The translations under genes were made by a program, and so were the position numbers. This document shows, piece after piece, positions 25,465 through 32,846 of a stretch of DNA of 64,000 bases. The notes under the pieces were generated by a model. It had not been told where the DNA came from. It searched no databases and worked only from the letters and a program-made list of their open reading frames with translations. The stretch lies in the NCBI GenBank assembly GCA_963668115.1, contig OY764147.1, positions 62,001-126,000 of the forward strand. Direction: 5' to 3'. The stretch comes from Plut-88900 sp963668115. Lineage in GTDB: Bacteria; Chloroflexota; Dehalococcoidia; Plut-88900. The stretch's first letter is position 1. Every line of letters begins with the position of its first letter.

Positions 25465-25523
25465 TGTAGCAGTCCGGCCCCCGCCTGTGGACTCACCCCC
25501 CACTTGGCGTTAACCTTACTGTC

Positions 25524-26873
25524 ATGGCCGAGACCTCCGCAGAGAGCCAAGATCCAGGCCTTCTCCAACGCCCGGACGTCCGGGCAATCGAAAAGCGACC
25601 TCGGGTATTCTACGGCTGGTACATGGTCGCCTGCGGATGGGTCGCCCTCACCCTAGGATACGGCGTCCTCTTCTCCGCTCCCCTCATCTTCTTCGAGTCT
25701 TGGTCCGACACTTTCGGCTGGGCCCGTGGCACCATCTCCAATGCATTCTCTCTGACTCTCCTTGTAGTCGCCCTTGCCTCCCCTGGTGTGGGCAAAATCA
25801 CTGACAAGTACGGCGCCCAGCCCGTCATGTTCTTCGGCGGCATCACCATGGGATTGGGCATATTTCTGCTCCGTTGGATCGCCGAGCCCTGGCACCTCTA
25901 CGGCGCACTGATGATCGCCGCCCTCGGTTTCGCCTCAGCCGTAGCGGTGCCCGTAAACGTCCTCATTGCCCGCTGGTTCGAACGCCGCAGGAGTTTCGCT
26001 ATCGCAGTCACCTACACCGGAATCGGTGCGGGGGGCCTTGTCGGCATACCCATAGCCGCTGCCTTCATCAACTTTTACAGCTGGTATGTGACTAGCTCAA
26101 TCCTAGCCATTTCCGTGTGGGCTTTCCTCATACCTCTCAGCCTCTTCGTAGTCCGCCGAGACCCCCAGTCCATGGGCCTCCGCCCCGACGGAGACCCCGA
26201 GCCCCTCGCCCTCCCCGAAGATCGACTCACACGCTCCTCCCTACCCCGAACCTTGCCAGGCGTCACCCTCAGCCAGGCCGCCCGCACCCTCAAATTCTGG
26301 GTCGTGGGCATACTCTTTTTCGTAGCCTTGTGCAGCTCCTTCGGCACTTTCACGCAAACCCAGCCCTTCCTCGGCGACCTGGGCTACGCCCCTGAGGTAG
26401 CCACTGCCCTTCTCAGCATCAACGGCGGTATTGTCATTTTCAGCAAGTTCATGTACGCATACCTTAGTGACAAGGTCCCCATCAAAGCCATCCTCGGCAC
26501 TGCAACAATCGGCGCAATGATGGCACCGACATTCATGTTCAGCGTGGTATTCCTAGATGGCCCGACCTTCATGGGCCTGCTAATACCCCTTATCCTGGCC
26601 AGCGCTGGGACCGCCTTCAGCGCCATAGTGCCCATCGTCGCCGCCTCCTCTTTCGGGATCAGGCACGTCGGCGCTATTTCCGGCGCGCTGGGAAGCTTCG
26701 CCCTTTTCGGCATGGCCGCAGGCCCTACCGTAATCGGCAACCTCTACCAGTTGAACGACAGCTATTCCCTGCCCTCTGGCCTATTCATGAGCTGCATGTT
26801 CGCCGCCTTCCTGATGCTCATCTTGGGCCCGTCTCTCGGTGGCGGTAAATTCTGGGTCAAAAAGCCGTCATGA
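25524..26873 (+). CDS. MFS transporter, monocarboxylate-like
   Basis: 449 aa with 12 membrane segments, beginning RVFYGWYMVACGWVAL after a 35-residue polar N-terminus. The loop DKYGAQPVMFFGG is the MFS signature. The ATGA overlap with the following LhgO-like gene (26870) couples their translation, so the cargo is probably the substrate of that oxidase, a 2-hydroxy or related acid. This is inferred from position only. Confidence 0.87.
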   Translation: MAETSAESQDPGLLQRPDVRAIEKRPRVFYGWYMVACGWVALTLGYGVLFSAPLIFFESWSDTFGWARGTISNAFSLTLLVVALASPGVGKITDKYGAQPVMFFGGITMGLGIFLLRWIAEPWHLYGALMIAALGFASAVAVPVNVLIARWFERRRSFAIAVTYTGIGAGGLVGIPIAAAFINFYSWYVTSSILAISVWAFLIPLSLFVVRRDPQSMGLRPDGDPEPLALPEDRLTRSSLPRTLPGVTLSQAARTLKFWVVGILFFVALCSSFGTFTQTQPFLGDLGYAPEVATALLSINGGIVIFSKFMYAYLSDKVPIKAILGTATIGAMMAPTFMFSVVFLDGPTFMGLLIPLILASAGTAFSAIVPIVAASSFGIRHVGAISGALGSFALFGMAAGPTVIGNLYQLNDSYSLPSGLFMSCMFAAFLMLILGPSLGGGKFWVKKPS

Positions 26874-28081
26874 CTCCCGACTTCGACATCGCCATAATCG
26901 GCGGCGGCATCCTCGGCCTGTCCTCCGCTCGAGAACTCCTCCTCCGCTTCCCCAACCTTTCCGTCCTTGTCCTCGAAAAGGAACCCGACCTCGCCCGTCA
27001 CCAGACAGGCCACAACAGCGGCGTCATCCATTCCGGCATCTACTACCGCCCCGGCTCCTTGAAGGCCCGCAACTGTGTGGAAGGCGCCCGACTCCTCATC
27101 CAATACTGCAACGAACGCGGAATCCCCTACGAAAAGTGCGGCAAAGTCATCGTATCCGTTGACGAATCCGAGGTTCCTGCCCTTGAGGAACTCTACCGAC
27201 GCGGTGTCGCGAACGGCGTCCCCGGCCTCAGGCGAATCGGCCCCGACGAACTCAACAAGCTCGAACCCTATGCCCGAGGCGTCGCCGCCCTCCACTCCCC
27301 CGAGACAGGCATTATCGACTACAAGCAAGTCACCCAGGCCTACGCCGCCGATTTCAAGGAGTCGGGCGGCCAAATATCTTTCTCGACCTCGCTCCAGGGC
27401 ATTCGGGCCCTTTCCCACGGCATGGAGTTGCAGACCTCCCGCGGCGCAATCCGCGCCCGACACCTCATCAACTGCGCCGGCCTCTACGCCGACACAGTCG
27501 CCAATATGACCTCCCCCGACAATCAGGTCCGTATCATCCCCTTCCGCGGAGACTACTACACCCTCTCCCCCCGCGCCGAGTCCATGGTGAACGGCCTGAT
27601 CTACCCTGTTCCCGACCCCGCCTTTCCATTCCTCGGAGTCCACTTCACCCGGACCGTTCACGGTTATACTGAAGCGGGCCCCAACGCCGTCCTCGCCTTC
27701 GCCCGGGAGGGTTACACCATCGGAAAGGTCAATCTTGGAGAGCTTACCAGGACATTTTTGTTTCCCGGTTTCTGGCGCCTCACCCTGCGCTATTGGCGCA
27801 TGGGGTCCCAGGAGCTTTACCGGTCCGTCAGCAAGCGTGCCTTCCTGAAAGCCGCCCAAAGGCTCCTCCCCGACATCCGACTCGAAGACCTCGTCAACCG
27901 TGGCTCCGGCGTCAGGGCCCAGGCCGTAGACCGAAAGGGCCTGTTGCTTGACGATTTCGTCATTAGCAGGAGTAATAATGCAGTGCACGTCCGGAACGCC
28001 CCATCGCCCGGCGCCACCGCATCCCTTGCCATCGGAAGACATATCGCCGACGTTGCCCAGGAGACCTTTGGCCTAACTTAG
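26870..28081 (+). CDS. FAD-dependent oxidoreductase, L-2-hydroxyglutarate oxidase (LhgO)-like, copy 2
   Basis: 403 aa. IAIIGGGILGLSSARELL binds FAD; the family block HQTGHNSGVIHSGIYYRPG is canonical, as is the C-terminal RNAPSPGATASLAIG. It is a closer match to LhgO than the copy at 17119. It is coupled to an MFS carrier by a four-base overlap, suggesting uptake and oxidation of a 2-hydroxyacid, with electrons to the quinone pool or oxygen. Confidence 0.88.
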   Translation: MTPDFDIAIIGGGILGLSSARELLLRFPNLSVLVLEKEPDLARHQTGHNSGVIHSGIYYRPGSLKARNCVEGARLLIQYCNERGIPYEKCGKVIVSVDESEVPALEELYRRGVANGVPGLRRIGPDELNKLEPYARGVAALHSPETGIIDYKQVTQAYAADFKESGGQISFSTSLQGIRALSHGMELQTSRGAIRARHLINCAGLYADTVANMTSPDNQVRIIPFRGDYYTLSPRAESMVNGLIYPVPDPAFPFLGVHFTRTVHGYTEAGPNAVLAFAREGYTIGKVNLGELTRTFLFPGFWRLTLRYWRMGSQELYRSVSKRAFLKAAQRLLPDIRLEDLVNRGSGVRAQAVDRKGLLLDDFVISRSNNAVHVRNAPSPGATASLAIGRHIADVAQETFGLT

Positions 28082-28157
28082 AGTTGGAATAGGCGAGCAA
28101 TCGTAGCTGCAACCATCCTCGGCTCGTAGGAATTCGACCCAAGGAAGCCCTAGTAAA

Positions 28158-28808
28158 TTGACCACCCAGACCAACAAATCCGGCCCCCTGGTCCTGGTCA
28201 TCGACTACGGAGCCAGCAACCTCCGAAGCGTCCAGAAAGCCTTCGCAAAGCTGGGCCACGACGCCCGTGTCTCCTCAAACTCTGCAGACCTGCACGCAGC
28301 CGACGCCCTCGTCCTCCCAGGCCAGGGCGCCGCTCCTCCAACAATGCAAGGTCTTAAGGATCGTGGAATCCTTGACCCCATGCTTACCGAAATCGCCAAC
28401 GGCAAACCTTTTTTTGGCGTCTGCATGGGCCTCCAGGTCCTCTTTGACTTCTCCGCCGAAGGCCAACAGGACTGCCTCGGCATCCTTCCCGGCGTCGTAG
28501 ACCGCCTCCCCGACACCGTAAAACAGCCCCACATAGGCTGGAACGAGGTCGCACAGTCCCGACCTAGCCCCCTCTTCGAAGGCATCGCCGACCGTTCTTA
28601 TTTCTACTTCGTACACAGCTACTACCCCGTCCCACGAGACCCGGGCCTCACCCTAGCTACCACCGACTACGGCCGCACCTTCTGCTGCGCCGTATCCCGG
28701 GACAACGTCGTTGCAACCCTCTTCCATCCCGAGAAGAGCGGTACACTTGGCCTCAAGATGTACGAAAACTTCATGAATAACTGGGTGCTCGAACAGCTAT
28801 GGAAGTGA
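28158..28808 (+). CDS. hisH: Imidazole glycerol phosphate synthase subunit HisH
   Basis: Glutaminase subunit that supplies ammonia to HisF in histidine synthesis. 216 aa. LVIDYGASNLRSVQKAF at the start, the nucleophile cysteine in FFGVCMGLQVL, and the His-x-Glu pair in TLFHPEKSG. Translation begins at TTG (28158), with AAGGAAG upstream; an ATG near the start is not available. It overlaps hisA by 10 bases. HisF is not in the window. Confidence 0.94.
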   Translation: MTTQTNKSGPLVLVIDYGASNLRSVQKAFAKLGHDARVSSNSADLHAADALVLPGQGAAPPTMQGLKDRGILDPMLTEIANGKPFFGVCMGLQVLFDFSAEGQQDCLGILPGVVDRLPDTVKQPHIGWNEVAQSRPSPLFEGIADRSYFYFVHSYYPVPRDPGLTLATTDYGRTFCCAVSRDNVVATLFHPEKSGTLGLKMYENFMNNWVLEQLWK

Positions 28809-29512
28809 TTCCAGCCATAGACTTGAAGGACGGCCGCTGCGTCCGCCTCCTCCAGGGTGACTTCGACAAGGAGACCGTTTTCTCCACTGACCCCGCCGCC
28901 GTCGCCCGACGCTGGCAGGAAGCCGGCGCCCCAAGAATCCATGTAGTCGATCTGGATGGTGCAGCTTCCGGCAAACCCCGCAACCTTGATGCCGTCACCC
29001 GCATCCTCGAAGCCGTCAACATACCCATCCAGCTCGGCGGAGGTATCCGCAACATGAAAACGTTGGAAAGCTGGCTAGCCCGAGGCGTCCAGAGAGTCGT
29101 CCTGGGTACCGCCGCCGTCGAAACCCCCGACTTCCTCATAGAGGCCTGCACACGGTTCGGTGACTCAGTAATCGCCGGTATAGATGCTAGGAACGGCAAG
29201 GTGGCAGCTTCGGGCTGGACCAGGACCACAGAGGTAGACGCCATCTCCCTCGTCGGACGGGCAAAGGACCTTGGGGCCCGACGCATCATCTACACAGACA
29301 TCGCCACCGACGGCATGCTCGCCGGCCCCAACCTGGAGTCCATCCGCGAGGTGACCTCCCACACCCGACTCCCCGTCATCGCCTCCGGCGGCGTCACCAC
29401 TATTGACCACCTCGTTTCCCTAAATGCTTTAGGCGTAGAGGGTGCCATAATCGGCAGAGCCCTCTACACCGGAGACCTCGACCTCCGGGAAGCCATCAAC
29501 ACCATCAGTTAA
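28799..29512 (+). CDS. hisA: Phosphoribosylformimino-5-aminoimidazole carboxamide ribotide isomerase HisA
   Basis: (beta/alpha)8-barrel isomerase, the step before HisFH in histidine synthesis. 237 aa. EVIPAIDLKDGRCVRL carries the first catalytic Asp (D8); GGIRNMKTLESWLARG and IYTDIATDGMLAGPN are the phosphate-binding and second-half repeats. It starts inside the end of hisH. A small cupin gene follows by 14 bases in the same direction. Confidence 0.94.
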   Translation: MEVIPAIDLKDGRCVRLLQGDFDKETVFSTDPAAVARRWQEAGAPRIHVVDLDGAASGKPRNLDAVTRILEAVNIPIQLGGGIRNMKTLESWLARGVQRVVLGTAAVETPDFLIEACTRFGDSVIAGIDARNGKVAASGWTRTTEVDAISLVGRAKDLGARRIIYTDIATDGMLAGPNLESIREVTSHTRLPVIASGGVTTIDHLVSLNALGVEGAIIGRALYTGDLDLREAINTIS

Positions 29513-29526
29513 TCGGGAGTGCAAAA

Positions 29527-29811
29527 ATGCCGACAGACCAAGCCAAACCAACCATCTTCATCGACAACGAAAGAGTGCGAGTCCTCGAATGGCGCTTCTC
29601 ACCCGGTGCTGAGGTTGGCCATCACCGCCACGAACTGGACTACGTCGTAGTTCCCATCATGGAAGGCAAAATCCGCGTAGTCACTACGGAAGGTGAGTCC
29701 GTAAACCAACTGAGAATCGGCCAGCCCTACTTCCGAAACGCCGGAGTCGAACACAACGTCATCAATGCCAACCCCACCGAATTCGCGTTTATTGAGGTGG
29801 AGATTAAGTAG
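29527..29811 (+). CDS. Small cupin-domain protein
   Basis: 94 aa single-domain cupin. RVRVLEWRFSPGAEVGHHRHELDYV holds the first metal-ligand histidines and IGQPYFRNAGVEHNVIN the last. Such small cupins bind a metal and sense or isomerise small acids; function is not known. The gene follows hisA closely, but the relation may only be one of co-transcription. Confidence 0.75.
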   Translation: MPTDQAKPTIFIDNERVRVLEWRFSPGAEVGHHRHELDYVVVPIMEGKIRVVTTEGESVNQLRIGQPYFRNAGVEHNVINANPTEFAFIEVEIK

Positions 29812-29850
29812 AACGTTCGGAACTCACCTCGACGAAAGATGCTTTCGCTA

Positions 29851-30147
29851 TCAGTGCTCTGCAGAAAGGCTCTGACGTCCTGCTAGCCATCGCTTGAAGG
29901 AACGTTCGCTTTCCCCCGAGTGCCGTCCAGCAATCAAACCCTCGACACTAAGGTATTCGTCCAGGTCCGGCCAACGGATACCTTCTCCCTCGCCAATTAG
30001 CTCCCAATTGTCCCGCTCTTCCCTACTAGCGTGCGCTAGTCGAGGATACCAGTCTAGCGGAACGTATATAGCGCGGCCATCAGAGAAGCCAACGTTCAAA
30101 GCGGCGTCCGTAATCAACAGCCTTACCGCTTCCGGTCTACCTGGCAT
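29851..30147 (-). CDS. DUF2442-domain protein
   Basis: About 98 aa. The core NVGFSDGRAIYVPLDWYPRL, then RDNWELIGEGEGIRWPDLDE and LSVEGLIAG, matches the DUF2442 family, whose members often sit in toxin-antitoxin-like pairs beside DUF4160 genes. No partner is beside it here. The ATG at 30147 is preferred; an ATG at 30174 would overlap the ABM gene by 10 bases. No function known. Confidence 0.78.
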   Translation of the reverse strand: MPGRPEAVRLLITDAALNVGFSDGRAIYVPLDWYPRLAHASREERDNWELIGEGEGIRWPDLDEYLSVEGLIAGRHSGESERSFKRWLAGRQSLSAEH

Positions 30148-30164
30148 ACGGATTCCGCTTCGCC

Positions 30165-30476
30165 TTACCTCCACCCCTCATCCGAGGGATAAACGTTGGT
30201 GCAAAGCGTTCGCGAGTAAGGCTTCGCCAGCCAGTCCTTAGTCGTGTCCCGCCACTTGACGAAGTGTGGGGCTTCCCGGTGCGCCGTAATTGCAGCCTCG
30301 TCTCTGTACACTTCGTACAGGTGCACCCTATTCGAGTCTTCGTTGTCCTGCAACACGTCGAACCGCAGGCACCCGGGCTCCACGTCGTTAGCCCCCTTGG
30401 CGTCAAGCATAAGCTCTTCCATGAACCTGTCTTTGTATTCAGGCTTGATATCTATTGTCACCAGCAGTGCAATCAT
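30165..30476 (-). CDS. Antibiotic-biosynthesis-monooxygenase (ABM/YgiN-like) protein, second copy
   Basis: 103 aa. Starts LLVTIDIKPEYKDRFMEEL, with EPGCLRFDVLQD and VHLYEVYRDEAA, and ends YPSDEGW, a paralogue of the protein at 5260-5565. It heads a small leftward pair with the DUF2442 protein. Function not known; ABM proteins often act as dimeric monooxygenases or as fold-only binding proteins. Confidence 0.83.
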   Translation of the reverse strand: MIALLVTIDIKPEYKDRFMEELMLDAKGANDVEPGCLRFDVLQDNEDSNRVHLYEVYRDEAAITAHREAPHFVKWRDTTKDWLAKPYSRTLCTNVYPSDEGWR

Positions 30477-30512
30477 GATTTATCTCCATTGGAGTCTTGT
30501 CGACAGTCGGCC

Positions 30513-31553
30513 CTACAGCGGCAGCGACACCGCTTCGTGCGATTGTGCGCTCCGCGTCACCGCCTCAGTGAACTCCATATACTTCACCCCGTCCTCAAAG
30601 GAGGTCAGCTTTATCTGCTCCTCGCCTCTAATCGCGCCGATGAACTCGTCCTCCACCCTCCACGCGCCTTTCTTCTCGGGCGCAATCCCAATCTCACCCA
30701 GCCCCGAATCCCCTTTCCGGCCCCCCATCAGCTTCTGCCCCGACTTGTCGATGTACAGGCTCCCCTCCGTCCCGTTTATCCACACCCCCGACTCCTGACC
30801 CAGCCCGATCACCGAGCTTATCCTTATTCTCGCCTGTGCCCCGATCGCCATCCGGCAGATCACGTCTATGTGGTCCGGCACGTCAATGTGTACCAGGTTC
30901 CCGTCGTCGTCCTTCCGCATCGGCACGTTCACCGTGGTCTGTGCCATAACCTCCGAAGCCGGCCCGACCCACCTCATCAGAGCCTCGTACCATATCCCCA
31001 TGTGCAATATGTTCAGCCCGCTTAGCACCCTGTTCTGCCTCCAGGACATCGGCGCTTCCCTCTCCAGGAACTTGCCGTCGCTCACGTTCACGTCTATCGC
31101 CAGTATGTCCCCGAGATATCCGTCGGCTATCATCGATCGGACAGTCTCGTCAACGGTGAAAGTGAACGGAGACGGTACGATCTGGGTGACCAGCCCCGGG
31201 TGCTCCCTGGAGGCGTCCAGCATAATGTGGGCTTCCTCGGCGTTCATCGCCATTCGGGCCTCTGTCATCACGTGCTTCTCGTTCTCCAGAGCCGCAAGCG
31301 TCATCGTGCAGTGCAGGTATGGCCACGTCCCGATGCACACCGCGTCTATCTCATCGTCCTCCACCACGTCCCACCAGTTTTCGAACACCTTCGGAATCCC
31401 GAACTGGTCCGCCACTCTTTGCCCCGACTCCCGAGACCTGTTGCACACGCTCACCACCTCTACGCCTTCGATAGCCTGGAATCCGGGAATGTGCCGCTCC
31501 CGCGTGTTCTTCCCGGCCCCGATCAGGCCGATTCTTACCGAGCTTGCTCCCAT
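30513..31553 (-). CDS. Gfo/Idh/MocA-family oxidoreductase
   Basis: 346 aa from the ATG at 31553, which has GGAGG 10 bases upstream. N-terminal NAD(P) fold VRIGLIGAGKNTRERHIPGF and a second domain with the family's His near HMGIWYEALMRW. These enzymes oxidise or reduce sugar-like alcohols (inositol, glucose-fructose). The usual catalytic EKP triplet is replaced by TEARM in HVMTEARMAMN, so catalysis could differ. Context does not name a substrate. Confidence 0.82.
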   Translation of the reverse strand: MGASSVRIGLIGAGKNTRERHIPGFQAIEGVEVVSVCNRSRESGQRVADQFGIPKVFENWWDVVEDDEIDAVCIGTWPYLHCTMTLAALENEKHVMTEARMAMNAEEAHIMLDASREHPGLVTQIVPSPFTFTVDETVRSMIADGYLGDILAIDVNVSDGKFLEREAPMSWRQNRVLSGLNILHMGIWYEALMRWVGPASEVMAQTTVNVPMRKDDDGNLVHIDVPDHIDVICRMAIGAQARIRISSVIGLGQESGVWINGTEGSLYIDKSGQKLMGGRKGDSGLGEIGIAPEKKGAWRVEDEFIGAIRGEEQIKLTSFEDGVKYMEFTEAVTRSAQSHEAVSLPL

Positions 31554-31729
31554 GTCGACTTCCTCCAGGGGATCATTTCTTAGGGGTTCGCCCGCCTTCA
31601 CGGGCCCGCCGATTATAGCACGCACCCCTCCCCACCCCGTTGTATGCCTCACCACCCCCGAATTGTTAGACTATGGCTGTTTACTGGCCCTTAGGTCTTT
31701 AGCAATTGCAGCAGGAGCGTAACCCACGA

Positions 31730-32191
31730 ATGGACCTCGAATTCTCGACCACGCAGATAGAACCCCAGCCCATCCTCGGCATAAGGGCCCAGGCAAGGAT
31801 GCAAGACCTGCCCAATTTAATGGGCCCCCTCTTTGGGGAGGTTTTTGGATATGTAAGCGAGAGCGGACAGCGGCCCACGGGTATGCCCTTCTCCCGGTAC
31901 CACTCTATAGACGCCGAATCAGTCGACATGGAGTGTGGGCTGCCCGTCAACTCGGCCATTGACGGAACGGACCGCATCCAGTCCGGCGAGCTCCCCGGTG
32001 GCGCCGTAGCCACAGTCGTCCACAAGGGCCCCTATGAGGGTCTCCCCCAGACTTGGGCTGCCCTCGTGAAATGGATCGGCGCCGAGGGCCTCCGGCCCGC
32101 TGGCGCCCCGTGGGAGGTCTACCTCACCGACCCCGGTGCAGAACCCGACTCCTCCAAGTGGCGCACCCAGATTTTCTTCCCCGTGCAGTGA
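31730..32191 (+). CDS. GyrI-like effector-binding domain protein
   Basis: 153 aa from ATG 31730, with GGAG 13 bases upstream. The AraC/GyrI-type effector-binding fold shows as VATVVHKGPYEGLPQTWAAL and WEVYLTDPG. It is a stand-alone domain with no DNA-binding part. In other bacteria such proteins sequester gyrase-binding toxins or hydrophobic small molecules, or are hydrolases of cyclopropanes; none of these can be assigned. Confidence 0.72.
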   Translation: MDLEFSTTQIEPQPILGIRAQARMQDLPNLMGPLFGEVFGYVSESGQRPTGMPFSRYHSIDAESVDMECGLPVNSAIDGTDRIQSGELPGGAVATVVHKGPYEGLPQTWAALVKWIGAEGLRPAGAPWEVYLTDPGAEPDSSKWRTQIFFPVQ

Positions 32192-32232
32192 CCTGGGCCT
32201 GCTCACGTTAACTATCCGCTGACCCACCCGCC

Positions 32233-32433
32233 ATGTACATCACCCGAGGAGCCATTGCCCTCCTGGTCTTCTTCCTGACCTCGATTCTTTGCGGCATCAT
32301 TGGGACCATCGGCGTGCTGGTAGTCCTCTACGGCGTCCTCTGGTGGGGCATAGGCTATCTGGTCGGGACACTCTTGATCGCCCTGGTGGGCTCGTTCTGG
32401 GCCTACAGGATAAACAAAGGCCCCGACTCTTAG
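32233..32433 (+). CDS. Small membrane protein
   Basis: 66 aa, two predicted membrane helices (about 4-31 and 33-60) and a short charged tail. No family recognised. It starts 41 bases after the GyrI-like gene. Confidence 0.55.
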   Translation: MYITRGAIALLVFFLTSILCGIIGTIGVLVVLYGVLWWGIGYLVGTLLIALVGSFWAYRINKGPDS

Positions 32434-32534
32434 CTCCATCCAGGCGTCGGGGAGAGCGTGTAAATGTCTTGCTCCATACGATTATTACGTTAACATGTAT
32501 GTAGAAGGCCCCATCACTAAGAAGGAGCAAACCC

Positions 32535-32654
32535 ATGGCAAACATCGAATGCGCAGCCTGCAAACGTAAATTCGAGACTCAGCTTCTCCAGCTCAACAAC
32601 AAGCTCTACTGCGTCGACTGCTTCAACGTCGTAAAGGCCAAGGAGAAGTCCTAG
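32535..32654 (+). CDS. Tiny zinc-ribbon-like protein (39 aa)
   Basis: 39 aa with two CxxC pairs, CAAC near residue 6 and CVDC near 27, separated by 17 residues, then a lysine-rich tail. This is the size and layout of a minimal zinc ribbon. AAGGAG lies 7 bases upstream of the ATG at 32535, the stop is at 32652. A second small zinc-ribbon-like gene is at 60462. Function unknown. Confidence 0.6.
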   Translation: MANIECAACKRKFETQLLQLNNKLYCVDCFNVVKAKEKS

Positions 32655-32761
32655 TAGCGCTCACATAACAAACTTCTGTCTCTCCGCAGAAGCAGGCTCT
32701 CCACTGGCCGTCCGTGACCCTCCTCACTGGCGGCCTTCTCTTTTCCCAGACTCCCGACTTT

Positions 32762-32804
32762 TTGACAGCTTATTGACAATTTTTGAACAAAACATAAAAT
32801 TGTC
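32762..32804 (+). promoter_or_regulatory. Promoter with perfect 9-bp palindromic operator, upstream of the GHKL ATPase
   Basis: TTGACA at 32773-32778, 16-base spacer, TAAAAT at 32795-32800 gives a near-consensus sigma-70 promoter; a second TTGACA lies at 32762. GACAATTTT (32775-32783) and AAAATTGTC (32796-32804) form a perfect inverted repeat with a 12-base centre that overlaps both promoter elements, as a repressor operator would. Confidence 0.65.
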
Positions 32805-32846
32805 ATAAGGTCTCATCGTAGTATCGGTTCCGAAAGGGGGTTTACG

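Noticed and set aside
26762..28042. 426-aa minus-strand frame opposite LhgO copy 2
   Set aside because: Antisense shadow of a well-supported FAD enzyme.
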